From Pristionchus mayeri (lineage: Eukaryota > Nematoda > Chromadorea > Rhabditida > Neodiplogasteridae), in NCBI GenBank assembly GCA_036245805.1, contig BTRK01000002.1:14129067-14193066 (forward strand): a stretch of 64,000 nt of DNA, given 5' to 3'. The notes under the pieces are model-generated. The model was not told the DNA's origin. It made no database searches and saw nothing but the letters and a program-made list of their open reading frames with translations. Of this stretch, positions 1-9,847 are shown piece by piece. The number at the start of each line of letters is the position of its first letter. Within the stretch, counting starts at the first letter, position 1. The position numbers and the translations under genes are program-made.

Positions 1-14
1 CCCTGTTTTTGCAG

Positions 15-123
15 CAAGGCTGCAGCAAATGTGCGACCGAGCAGCACCTTCAAAAATTTGTTCTGGGTAGGCCTCGGTCATATCTCCAATCTTGGAAAGT
101 GTGACGAACTGGAAAAAATCTAT
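15..123 (+). CDS. possible internal coding exon, gene unknown
   Basis: A good acceptor (TTTTTGCAG) opens this stretch and a good donor (TAT|GTAAGA) closes it. One frame (one leading base) is open throughout. A second frame begins GCSKCATEQHLQKF, a CxxC pair that loosely recalls zinc ribbons of ubiquitin proteases, but it meets a stop unless an earlier donor at 67 is used. I cannot tell which frame is coding, and no neighbouring exon was found. It may belong to a gene that starts left of the window. Confidence 0.25.
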
Positions 124-835
124 GTAAGAATAATGCCGTTTTGAAAAAGAGCAGATTGATTGCGTCATTACTACGCAATAACTATGCGATGACGTCATAC
201 CATAGTACCATGATAATAATCTCCGATGAATTTGATACATAACACCCTAGTGCCAGAATGATAACTTTCCTGGGCAAAAAGTTGCAACAAATTCAAAAAC
301 TGCCCACTCACTTATGCGCGCGACTGTACCTTAGGATGGACGAGGGAAAGACATCGATTTATCGATATCAGTACAGAGAAGAATAAAACTCCTAAACGAT
401 CGATTTTCAAGAGATTGACGTATTCGAGGATTCGATACAGAGTTGGAAGATGTCCTTGGAATTCACTGACACCTACAGACTATAGAAAATCTAATCTGTG
501 GATTGACTATCATTTCTTATATTGAGACATATTTTATTACAGAAAATAATCAATGAAATATCACCAGTTTCGACGTAAACCATCGGAGATCTAGCAGTTT
601 TCACTGTGTTGTCGCGATTTCTCCCGAGAAACGCGAATATTTCACCTGATCTTCGTCATTGCTTTCAGTTGAATTTCATGCTGACTATGCTCTGAAGTGT
701 TTTCGAATAGGTGTACGGTGAATGTGCAAACAAACTAGATATCAAAGCTCAATGTTTTAGCCATTGAACGTGTATACAGCATTACTAGTAGACTCCAGAA
801 GAAGAAACGAGAAAGCGAATGCCAATGAAGTCCAT
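124..835. other. non-coding stretch, nothing recognised
   Basis: No exon with matching splice sites and no clear repeat was recognised. The base composition is AT-rich and typical of intron or intergenic DNA. Confidence 0.4.
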
Positions 836-1024
836 TTGGCTACACAGGTCCCAAGCTAATCGGCTCCCATCACATACCACCCCAGTCCCATCACTGCTAC
901 CCAGGTCTTTTTTTTCTATCGAACTCCCATTGCATAGACTCACTTTGGTACCTGGGTATCCAGTGATGGAACCGGGGTGGAATGCGAAGTGACCCAGTTA
1001 GCCTGGCATGGGGCTTGGGTAGCC
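836..1024. repeat. small hairpin repeat (MITE-like)
   Basis: The left half (GGCTACACAGGTCCCAAG at 838) and the right half (CTTGGGTAGCC at 1013) are imperfect inverted copies of each other, with ACCCAGG and CCATCACTG motifs shared around a centre near 930. This has the shape of a short non-autonomous palindromic element. No target duplication could be fixed. Confidence 0.45.
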
Positions 1025-1361
1025 TTTGAAGGGCATGAATAGAATAATTACTCATTTTTGGGACCATGGTATCATATTATGGGAACGAGGTTTTTGCCTG
1101 CGATGGAAACTGGGTCGCCAAATGTCTCACCTTGGAACCTGGGTAGCATCTGATGGGACCCTGTTGCCAACCTTGCACTTTTTCGGACCCGGGTTCGATG
1201 CTTGGGGCATCGATAATGGCGCGAGCAATTTGTGTCCCTTAGTCGAATGGAAAACCTGGCACTGCCTCAGGATCTTCCATTCTCCTCTCACTCGCAGCCA
1301 TGATCGCTCCACGCCTCTGACCCAATTCCGGCATGTCATGATTAAAATGTTCCTAAAGGAA

Positions 1362-3281
1362 TAGATTGTAGTCATCATAGCTGCCCAGCAGTGGCGGCGA
1401 CCTCGCGACCATGAACCCAGGGTCATGGATTTTTTTGCAGATGGCGCGGAAACTTCAGTCGTGGAATATTAATCTAAGATACCATAGCCTTCACCATCTA
1501 CAGTATCCCAACTTGTATTTGTCGTATACCGCAACCCGTACTACCGTAGTCTGAGTACTGTACACACACCAAAATATGGAAAACAGTCGGGAGACGGCGG
1601 GCAAGAATCGGAAAACATTCACTGTACTACCGTATTATGGCTACAGTAACCCAAATATAGTACCCTCACTAGCTATCGTGAACTGATTTAATTTTGAAAA
1701 TTGGATTTAAAGTTACCGGACGAGGACGAAACCCTGATCTGACCCTGATCTCGTCGCGTGTACGAGAGAGTATGCAAAAGTGAGAGAGCGCGGGATTACG
1801 CTGATCATTTCCGGCTTTCCCTTGAGGCTATTATTGATTTTTAGCATTTTTGTATATTCATTCTCAACTAATTCAGCCATCGGCTATTCGATGGAGGACA
1901 AAAATAGGGGGTCAATTTCGTCCTCGTCCGGTAACTTTAACAATTAGTTCCTTATTCCTACATCATCAGCTTCAACTTAGCTTAAAAATGTTCATTACCG
2001 TAACCCAAGTTACCGAAATCGGGATACGGTAGCCACACCAAATTGTGCAAATTGAGCACGGGGTTCATGGTCGTACAACACTTGCAGCAGCCATGAATTC
2101 ATGGATTCCGGCTTTCCCTTGAGGGTTCATGGATTTTTTTGCAGGTGGCGTGGAAAACTCAACCATGTTAGATCAATCCAAGATGTCATAACCTTCCCAT
2201 TCTACAGTAGCCCAAATTGTATTTGTCGGCTGCCGTAACCCGAACTACCGTAATCTGAGTACTGTACGCGCACCAAAAGGTGGAAAAAAAACGTCCGCTA
2301 TGGGCACGGCACCCTTTTTGCGGAGGGCCTGTTGAGAAAACAAGGTTCTCGCAAGGATCACTTTGCGTGCGGTTGAGTGCATTGGGTGTATCATAAGTTT
2401 CTTTGCTTTCCAAATATATTTCACGGTTTTGTAAATACGGCTGCAGTGGTTTCTTACAGTTTGTAGGGACTGCTTTTGTACGGCGCTAAAAGAGTATTTT
2501 TTCCTAAGCATTGCTGGGTTGATGCTACCCTGGAGTCACTTTTTGGGTTTGTCCTCCGTGAAAATAATGCCGTGTATGGGCGGAGAAGGTGCGAAAAACT
2601 TCGAATGTCATGCCGTAGACTACTTACAGTAACCTGGTTACAGTGCCCTCACTAGTTATCATTCCAATCATGGACTGATTTTTTTAGAATGTTTTAAAAT
2701 AAAAATTCAGTTTTTTTGTTTCTTCGAAATCGACTTCACATGGAAATACAAATTTTAATTACCGTATCACAAACTACAGTAATCAGGATACGGTACCGCT
2801 TCAAATATGTATTTTTTTCTCAATTTGCACAATTTGGTGTGGCTACCGTATCCCGATTACGGTAATTTGCGTTACGGTAATGAAAATTTTTAAGCTTAGT
2901 TGAAGCTGGTCTGTAGGAATAAGGCACTAATCGTTAAATCCAATTTTCAAAATTAAGTAAGTTAACTATTGAGGGTACTGTATTTGAGTTACTGTAACCA
3001 GAATACGGTAGGACAGTGAATGTTTTCCGATCCTTGCCCGCCGTCTCCCGACTGTTTTTCCACTTTTTGGTGAATGTACAGTACTTAGACTACGGTAGTA
3101 TGGGTTACGGTATACGATAAATACAAGTTGGGATACTGCAGATGGTGAAGGTTATGGTATCTTAGATTTATATTCCACGGCTGAAGTTTCCGCGCCACCT
3201 GCAAAAAAATCCATAACCCGGGGTTCATGGTCGCGAGGTCGCCGGCGGCCTGGGCAGCTATGGTAGTCATTATTTATCTAC
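1362..3281. repeat. 1.9-kb foldback element rich in TACGGTA/TACCGTA
   Basis: Both ends read inward with the same sequence: TAG...AGCTGCCCA, the Ala/Gly-rich CGACCTCGCGACCATGAACCC, then GCGGAAAC...GTCGGGAGACGGCGGGCAAG. The left arm is about 1362-1690 and the right arm about 2950-3281. A third degenerate copy of the arm motif lies at 2095-2300. Many TACGGTA/TACCGTA heptamers occur inside. No transposase-like reading frame is present; the short open frames here are mirror images from the two arms. Confidence 0.7.
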
Positions 3282-3314
3282 CGTAAATAATTATATAACA
3301 ATGCTCAAGTTCTA

Positions 3315-4365
3315 TTAGGGTGTCCCAAAAGTCCTTGCACTACTTTTTTGAAAAAATATTTTTACATCTGCGATCAAACTTGTGAGGTACTACTAAGCGG
3401 CTTTGGATATGTCATCCAACGCTCTTCCGTTTCCAAGCTTCACGTCTGCAATTCTTGCGCATTCGCCAAAATAACGAAAAAAATCCTGACCTCATAAGAA
3501 TCACCCCATCGCAATTTCTCTGCTATGAAGAGATATGAGCCAGTTTATGGTCGTTATTTTCATCAAAAAATACGTCAGAAAAACCTATAGTTACATAGTT
3601 TTATCAATGATGAAAATTTCGACTTTTTTTGGGCATAGGCTGGCATTTTACGGAAAGTGCAAGATATGCTCTCATATTGGGCCGTATATCAGCACTCGGT
3701 ATGGGAACTTCACCAGAGAAATTTTGAGGGGGGTTGCAAAAAAGTCATCCGTGGGGTTGCTACGTTTTATCGTGGAACGTCTCTTATGAATTGCGAGTTG
3801 GCTGTAGGCTACTTGCGCGCCACCATGATCTTTCTAATAACGTTGCTTAATCATGACGAAAATCGAAATTTTCTACACATTTTTTTTTAAGTTTCTAATT
3901 TCCAACCAAGTTTGGGTATAATAAATTGCTAATATAATACAACTTATAATGATGATTTTTGCATGGAATACGCATACAAAGGAGCATGCAAAATCGAAAA
4001 ATTCGAATATCGACTTCCAGAAAAATCATGAGTAGTGAAAGTTTTGTTCTACTTTAGCTATCTTAAGAGGCAGATCATGTTCAATATTTTCTATTTTATG
4101 TGCAAGTAGTTGCCCATCTTGGATTTCCATCTCGGTCTCCCGAACCAATCTCAAATTGAGTTAGAAATTATTAAACGAAGTATCCGAAAATCAACGTTTC
4201 AGCATTTTGCAACTTATTGAGGCAGTGTTTCCACAAACTGATAGCGGAATAAAATGGTGTACGTGCACATGTAATAAATGCAAAGCAATATTTGATATTG
4301 CGCATTGTAGTTCAAAAGAGAAAAAAAATAAGAAAATTTGTGCAAGGACTTTTGGGACACTCTAA
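3315..4365. mobile_element. non-autonomous mariner-type element
   Basis: The ends are inverted repeats of about 26 bp with one mismatch (GGGTGTCCCAAAAGTCCTTG at 3318 and its inverse ending at 4362). They are flanked by TA at 3313-3314 and 4366-4367, the TA duplication of the Tc1/mariner superfamily. The 1,051-bp interior holds no transposase motif, so it would have to move with enzyme made elsewhere. The terminal GGGTGTCC motif is shared with the elements at 8541, 39937 and 41977. Confidence 0.75.
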
Positions 4366-4559
4366 TATTTTAAGTAATATTAGCACTAAATTATTTTAAA
4401 AATATTAAAAACTCATTTTTTGTTCGTTCCTTCGAAAAAATAGATGTGATAAATCTGTATTTCTTTGCGAGAGGCTTGGTTTCATTTTCATTTATTTTTC
4501 ATTTTTCGCATTCCTGATTTTACCTTTTGTATAGCTCGAACCGATTTTTGTTCGTTTTC

Positions 4560-4925
4560 TGGGGGGGAGCCTTCCCACTACCATGTATGAGGGTCATGGT
4601 GAAAATCATAGTAGGTCATGGGGAGGTCAAAATTAAGTACCATAACCAATCGATAGTATATTATCGATTGATACGGTATATGGCTACCGTAACCCTCAAT
4701 TATCGCGAACTGACTTTATTGTTAAAAAGTCAAAGTACCATAACCAATCGATAGTACAGTACCCCAGATACCGTAATCCCGAATATCGCGAACTGATTTT
4801 ATTTTTTAAAAGTCCCATTTACGGTATCAATCGATAATGTACTATCGATTGGGCATGGTACTTAGTCTTGACCTCCCCATCACCTACTATCGATTTTCAC
4901 CATGACCCCCCCCCCCCCCCGGACG
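4560..4925. repeat. palindromic repeat with ATCGATAGTA motifs
   Basis: The left half (GGTCATGGTGAAAATC, GGGGAGGTCAA, ACCAATCGATAGTA) is repeated in inverted order in the right half (4800-4905), around a central copy of the CAATCGATAGTA and TATCGCGAACTGA motifs. A run of 14 C at 4907-4920 ends it. It looks like a TACGGTA-rich foldback repeat. No coding signal was seen. Confidence 0.55.
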
Positions 4926-5025
4926 GTTCCTGCACAGCTATGGTCTATGTGCTATATTTATGAGATGTATTATCGCCCAATGAATGGTCCTTCGATAAAT
5001 AATGAACATCATTGATTGATTTCAG

Positions 5026-6236
5026 ACGATTGCACTCTTTCCTAAGAAGAAGGAGAAGGAGAAGTCGGGAAATGAGAAATTAAAATCGAACTGGAAATTG
5101 AAATTGATGAGGTTAGTGTTTTTTTAAACTTTTATTGTTTTATTAGAACCGAATTTGTATTTGCTGATGTGGCTCCTAATTATTTGCATTGCTAAATAAT
5201 TTATGGTAGTTTAAACCATGGAATGCGTGTTTCACGGACTGCTCAATATTTAGCTCTGTCCAATACTTTGGTCTTTCTGTCTCGACATTTTCCATTAGCT
5301 ATGGAATGCCATTCCAGGAACAGAAGCCCGCAGACGTGGAAACAAATGAAGAGAAGAAAGTGATGAGTAAGGCAGAAAGGAAGAAAAGGATGAAGGAGAG
5401 AAGTAAGAGGATGAAGGTTAGCCGACAGGGCGAAACTCGGGAGAGATAGTGAAAATATTAACACCGTGTGATTAGATATTACTTGAATTTTTCTGGCGCT
5501 AGATCTGAATGATAATTATGTCGCAATGCCTATTTTGATATTTCAAAGGCGATATGTCGCAACAGTTCTCATCCAATGTAGTGTATTCTTCCAGACTAAA
5601 TATGTTTTCAGATTCGCTCCGAACCCAAGCCGAACTTCAGCTTCATTGAGAGCAGAAAAGTGAGTTGGTTAGAAAGGATCTGGTGCTGCTTTTATTTCAA
5701 TGTATGTTGATCTTTATCTAATACTTTGATTGCGCGTACTCGATAATCAATTTCGAAATACCATTTCAGGAACAGAAGCCTGTCGATGCGGACATTTATG
5801 GAGAGGAGGAAGTGAAGAGAGAGACGAATAAAAGGTGTCCAATTATGAAGAAGAGGAGCAAGAGGTTGGAGGTAAGTGGATATCTATAGTCGTAATAGGA
5901 ATCGAGGGCAGTAACTACATGAGAGATTGTGAAATTATTGGAAAAAATGGATTTTCAGATTCGCTCCGAACTCAAGCCTGACTTTGGCTTCATAGAGGAC
6001 AGAAGAGTGAGTAGGGGGTTATTGTAATTACTATATTGAAATAATCACAATTATCAGGGCGTCTTGGTCTACCGTATGCCCCCTCCATCAGGAGAGAAAA
6101 CGATGATCGAGGTACGGTAACTACTAATGATTGACTGAAAGTAGATTGTTGATTGATTTTCGAACTTTTTCAGGTGATTCGACGCAAGAGAACGGAATCG
6201 GAGAAAGCAGCAGACGAGATCGTCATTCAAGTTTGA
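5026..6236 (+). CDS. Lys/Glu-rich protein with duplicated exon pairs (5' end missing)
   Basis: Seven exons join in one frame: 5026-5111, 5299-5416, 5612-5659, 5770-5871, 5959-6006, 6058-6111 and 6174-6236 (stop TGA). Every junction has a usable donor and acceptor and matching phase. The product is basic and charged. Exon pair 2-3 (EQKPADVETNEE..., then IRSEPKPNFSFIE) is repeated as pair 4-5 (EQKPVDADIYGEE..., then IRSELKPDFGFIE), and exons 3 and 5 are both exactly 48 bp, so the pair arose by tandem exon duplication. No known domain was recognised. Charge and KKRSKR-type clusters would suit a nuclear protein, which is inference. Exon 1 as given starts in phase 0 without ATG, so one or more upstream exons are missing; I could not find them in the repeat-rich DNA before it. 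Confidence 0.6.
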
Positions 6237-6309
6237 AGTCACTGGACTTCCCATTGTCCGATTTAGTTAGTAATCACAAATTTATCGTTGAACATAGTCT
6301 GTATTTGCT

Positions 6310-8195
6310 ATGTATCACGGGTACGAGTCAGTGGGGGAAAACACCATAGCATGGGAACAATTTTCGAATTTTATTTTTGTTTTGCTTCATATTGCGGTGG
6401 TAGGATACACTAGAATCAACTTCTCGAAAAATCTAGGCCACAGGTCCCAGAGCCGGCTTTTAGGAATTTTCCGGTTTTGTATACGGCCTTACTGTATTTC
6501 AGCTCTCAGAAGAGCTACAGATGTGGCAAAGATCTTAAAATGTGCGAAAAAATATTATAAGAAACTTTTATGTTTTGACTTAAGAGATATAGCCAACGAT
6601 AAAAAGTGTACGCACAAAAAAACCGGTTTTTGAACAATATAAAAAATTGCAGCACTTTTGGGAGTATGCGTTTCAAGATTTTTTATTGCAGCAAAAGAAA
6701 GCTTGAGTCCACATACGTATAAGAAAAATATAGGAAGGGTGACTTGAGGGTGGATTACGTTCACAGCAACCCGACGAATGTAGGCATATGGGAGTTTGCC
6801 AAGAGAAATTTGACAATATCTTCCAGTCTTTAACGAAATCGAATCCATTGAAACGGATTTTTCACATTTCATGACAAGTGGAGTTTGATGGCGTAGAGAA
6901 CTCCATAGGTTAGCTCATTCTGAAAAATCGACTTTTCCCACCTCGAAATTTAGCAAATTTGCGTCGTGATAAGTTCATATATACAATCCTGATCTTGTTG
7001 AATTACTGTGAACTTTACAGTGGGTACTGTCATTAGTAAAATATTCACTCCTAGCGATCAGCCTGCCAACACATGCTTGAGATATTTTTCCACGAAAACG
7101 TCAGGTCAGTGATGTCGAACTTGCACATGCCTCGATTTTGAAAGGTACATTGTCAGTATTGAACAGATTTGTGTTAGAAAAAAATATTTGGCGGAATTAA
7201 GTTAGAATAAGGCGAAAAATTTACTAATTAGACTGTGTTTTGAAAATTCGAAAAATCTCAGATTCGACAATATCGATTTTGTTTATTCTCTTAGATATAC
7301 ATTCGTTTTAGTATTTTCTGACTTATTCCCCCACATAATTTTTTCCAAACACAAATTTGTTCAATATTGGCAATGCAACTTTCAAAATCGAGACATGTGC
7401 AAGTTCGACATCACTGATCTGACGTTTTCGTGGAAAAATATCTCAGGTATATGTTGACAGGCTGATCGCTAGGAGTGAATATTTTACCATTGACAGTACT
7501 CACTGTAAAGTTCACAGTAATTATCCAAGATCAGGTTTGAATAAATGGACTTATCAAGACGCAAATTTGCTAAATTTAGAGGTGGGAAAAGTCGATTTTC
7601 AGAATGAGCTAAGCTATGGAGTTCTCTACGCCATCATACTCCACTTGTCATGAATTGTGAAAAATCCGTTTCAATGGATTCGATTTCCTTAAAGACTGGA
7701 AGATATTGTCAAGTTTCACTTGGCGAACTCCCACATTCCTACATTCGTCGGGTTACTGTGAACGTAATCCACCCTCAAGTCACCCTTCCTATATTTTTCT
7801 TATACGCATGTGGACTCAAGCTTTCTTTTGCTGCAATAAAAAATCTTGAAACGCATACTCCCAAAAATGCTGCAATTTTTATATTGTTCAAAAACCGGTT
7901 TTTTGTGCGTACACTTTTTATCGTTGGCTATATCTCTTAAGTCGAAACATAAAAGTTTCTTATAATATTTTTCCGCACATTTTGAGATCTTTGCCACATC
8001 GGTAGCTCTTCTGAGAGCTGAAATACAGTAGGCCCGGACACAAAACCGGAAAATTCCTAAAAGCCGGCTCTGGGACCTGTGGTCTAGATTTTTCGAGAAG
8101 TTGGTTCTAGTGTATCCTACCACCGTAATATGAAGCAAAACAAAAAATAAAATTCGAAAATTGTTCCCGCACACCTCCACTGACTCGTGATACGT
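6310..8195. repeat. large foldback element, arms of about 0.9 kb
   Basis: From about 6310 (GTATCACGGGTACGAGTCAG) the sequence runs to a centre near 7260 and then returns as its own reverse complement, ending near 8195 (CTGACTCGTGATACG). The arms differ by scattered substitutions and small indels, so this is an old but clear long inverted repeat with a short loop (about 7180-7350). Mirror-image open frames of about 100 codons in both arms are a product of the symmetry and are not called. The motif GCCGGCTTTTAGGAATTTTC in the arms recurs by the foldback at 62.65 kb. Confidence 0.8.
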
Positions 8196-8540
8196 GTGGT
8201 ATACATTATTTTGTCCTGATTATATCGACATTTTCTGTACGATTGTAACTTTTCCTGTTATATGGTAGTGCCGCGTGAAAAGCTACTTTTTGCTTTGCAA
8301 ATATTACTCTTGTGTTCTTGAATCATTTTTTTTTATATTTTGGCTTACCTTGTCATTAACTTGTTATACGCTTGTTTTATCGATAAATATCTTCTAGTTC
8401 AAGAAATTTGAACTTAACTCCCGGCGTTTTAACGCGGAAACTTACCTGAAACGTTTTCTCACGATTTTTGCTGAAACGCTTTTTTTCAGAAAGCGTGAAA
8501 ATTGCCGATGAAACTATTTGAATTTCAATCAGGAATCCTA

Positions 8541-9781
8541 TTGGGGTGTCCGGAAAGTTCGTATAATTTTTTGTTTTTATTTTTTATTCAATGCTTTACA
8601 ATTCTCAGTGACCAATGTATGCCCCCTTCTTTCTCACTACCTCCCTCCAGCGATTGGGCAGGGTCTCGATTCCTCTCTTCCAGAATGCGGGTTTCTTCGA
8701 GACCGCCCAGTTCACGAAAGCCCTCACAACTTCATCTCGATTCTTGAACTTCTTTCCTTTGCAGAAGTCAGAGAGAGAGCGGAAGCAGTGGTAGTCGCAT
8801 GGGGAGAGATCCGGGGAATACGGTGGATGGGGAATCCTCTCGATCTTCAGCTCGTCCATTTTCTTCTGGGTCATCTTCGCTCGATGTAAGCCAGCATTGT
8901 CCATCAGAAGAAGAATTTTGCCCTGGTTCAGGAGTCTGGGAGGGACTCTGATCGCGACATCTTCCAGTTGTTCAGAGAAGAGGTCGGCATTGATGCTGGT
9001 GCCAGGGCGAGGATCTCCCAGTAGATGGGACCGAGCACTGAGAAGAAGAAGCAGAGGAGTTCCTTCTTTCCGTGCTCTTCCTTCTTCGGGACGGGCGTGG
9101 GCTTCTCATCTGCATCCACCCATTGCAGTCTCCTCACAGGGTTATCGTACGTGATCCACTTCTCATCTGTAGCGATGATGGAATTGACCCATCGAAGATT
9201 GGATCTACGATGGAGTAATTCCCGACAGACTTGAACACGATTTTTCAGCAGTTCGGGGGAGAGGTCATGGGGAATCACTTGTGGGAGTTTCGGCTTCTTC
9301 CCAGATCGATGGAGTATATCGGACGCCGTTGATCTGGGAGTACCAGTATCCTTCTTCAACTCACGCACACTGGCCATGGGCTTGCGCTTCAGTGTGCGGA
9401 GAACGAGAGGCTGATCGAGGGAGGGAGGGCGTCCAGAGCGGGGTTGATCATCGAGACCAAACTCCCCTTTCTTGAAGCGGGAGAACCACTTATAGCAGAA
9501 GGGTATGGAGGGGGCGTCAGCTCCTTCCGACTGGGCCAGGGCAGAGTGGGCCTCCTTCACGGAAAGGCCAAGACGGTAGTAATGAAGTAAAACTGCTCGG
9601 AGGTAGAGATGGGAGTCCATCACAAGAATCAATGTAGCAACTAGGAGACTGATTAAATCCTCTCACTACTCAACGTCAGAATGATGCAATACATTGTTGA
9701 CAAACAGATTGCGCAATCACTGCATTTGATCGCGAACTGACTTTTTTCCGAAGCATTATACGAACTTTCCGGACACCCCAA
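8541..9781 (-). mobile_element. mariner transposon, full length, perfect terminal repeats
   Basis: Ends are perfect 27-bp inverted repeats: 8541-8567 begins TTGGGGTGTCCGGAAAGTTC and 9755-9781 is its exact inverse. TA lies at 8539-8540 and 9782-9783, the TA target duplication of Tc1/mariner elements. The 1,241-bp element holds one transposase gene on the minus strand, interrupted by a single-base frameshift. Identical ends and one visible lesion suggest a fairly recent insertion. It lies 66 bp before the start codon of the zinc-finger gene at 9848. Confidence 0.93.
8605..9620 (-). pseudogene. mariner transposase, one frameshift
   Basis: The reading frame starts at the ATG at 9618-9620 and ends at 8605, about 338 residues, the usual mariner length. 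The N-terminal half has helix-turn-helix DNA-binding features (KWFSRFKKGEFGLDDQPRSG). The catalytic acid triad is visible: the D of ATDEKWITYDN, the D of LLLMDNAGLHRA, and the D of SPDLSPCDYH, with 34 residues between the last two, so this is a DD34D mariner. The frame shifts by one base in a GCCC run at about 9001-9008, just after PIYWEILA; downstream of it, only the other frame continues with the mariner sequence. The enzyme would cut and paste the element by its terminal repeats, but this copy cannot make it. Confidence 0.9.
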
Positions 9782-9820
9782 TATTTTCGCAAATTTGTTA
9801 TTTTTGTTGATAATTTTTTG

Positions 9821-9830
9821 CATACTTTAG
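9821..9830 (+). promoter_or_regulatory. probable spliced-leader acceptor
   Basis: CATACTTTAG stands 17 bp before the ATG at 9848 with T-rich DNA upstream and no recognisable upstream exon. This is the usual look of a nematode trans-splice acceptor. It lies just 40 bp inside the mariner boundary. Confidence 0.5.
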
Positions 9831-9847
9831 AACCTGCGCCAAACGTG

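Noticed and set aside
4907..4920. C14 and G13 homopolymers (also at 38050) as regulatory G-quadruplex sites
   Set aside because: Single runs without spaced G-tracts do not support a quadruplex; they look like slippage or repeat edges.
6555..8180. Open frames of 96-126 codons in the foldback (SVSMDSISLKTGRYCQ and mirror frames)
   Set aside because: They are symmetrical products of the two arms, with no splice sites, start context or known motif.
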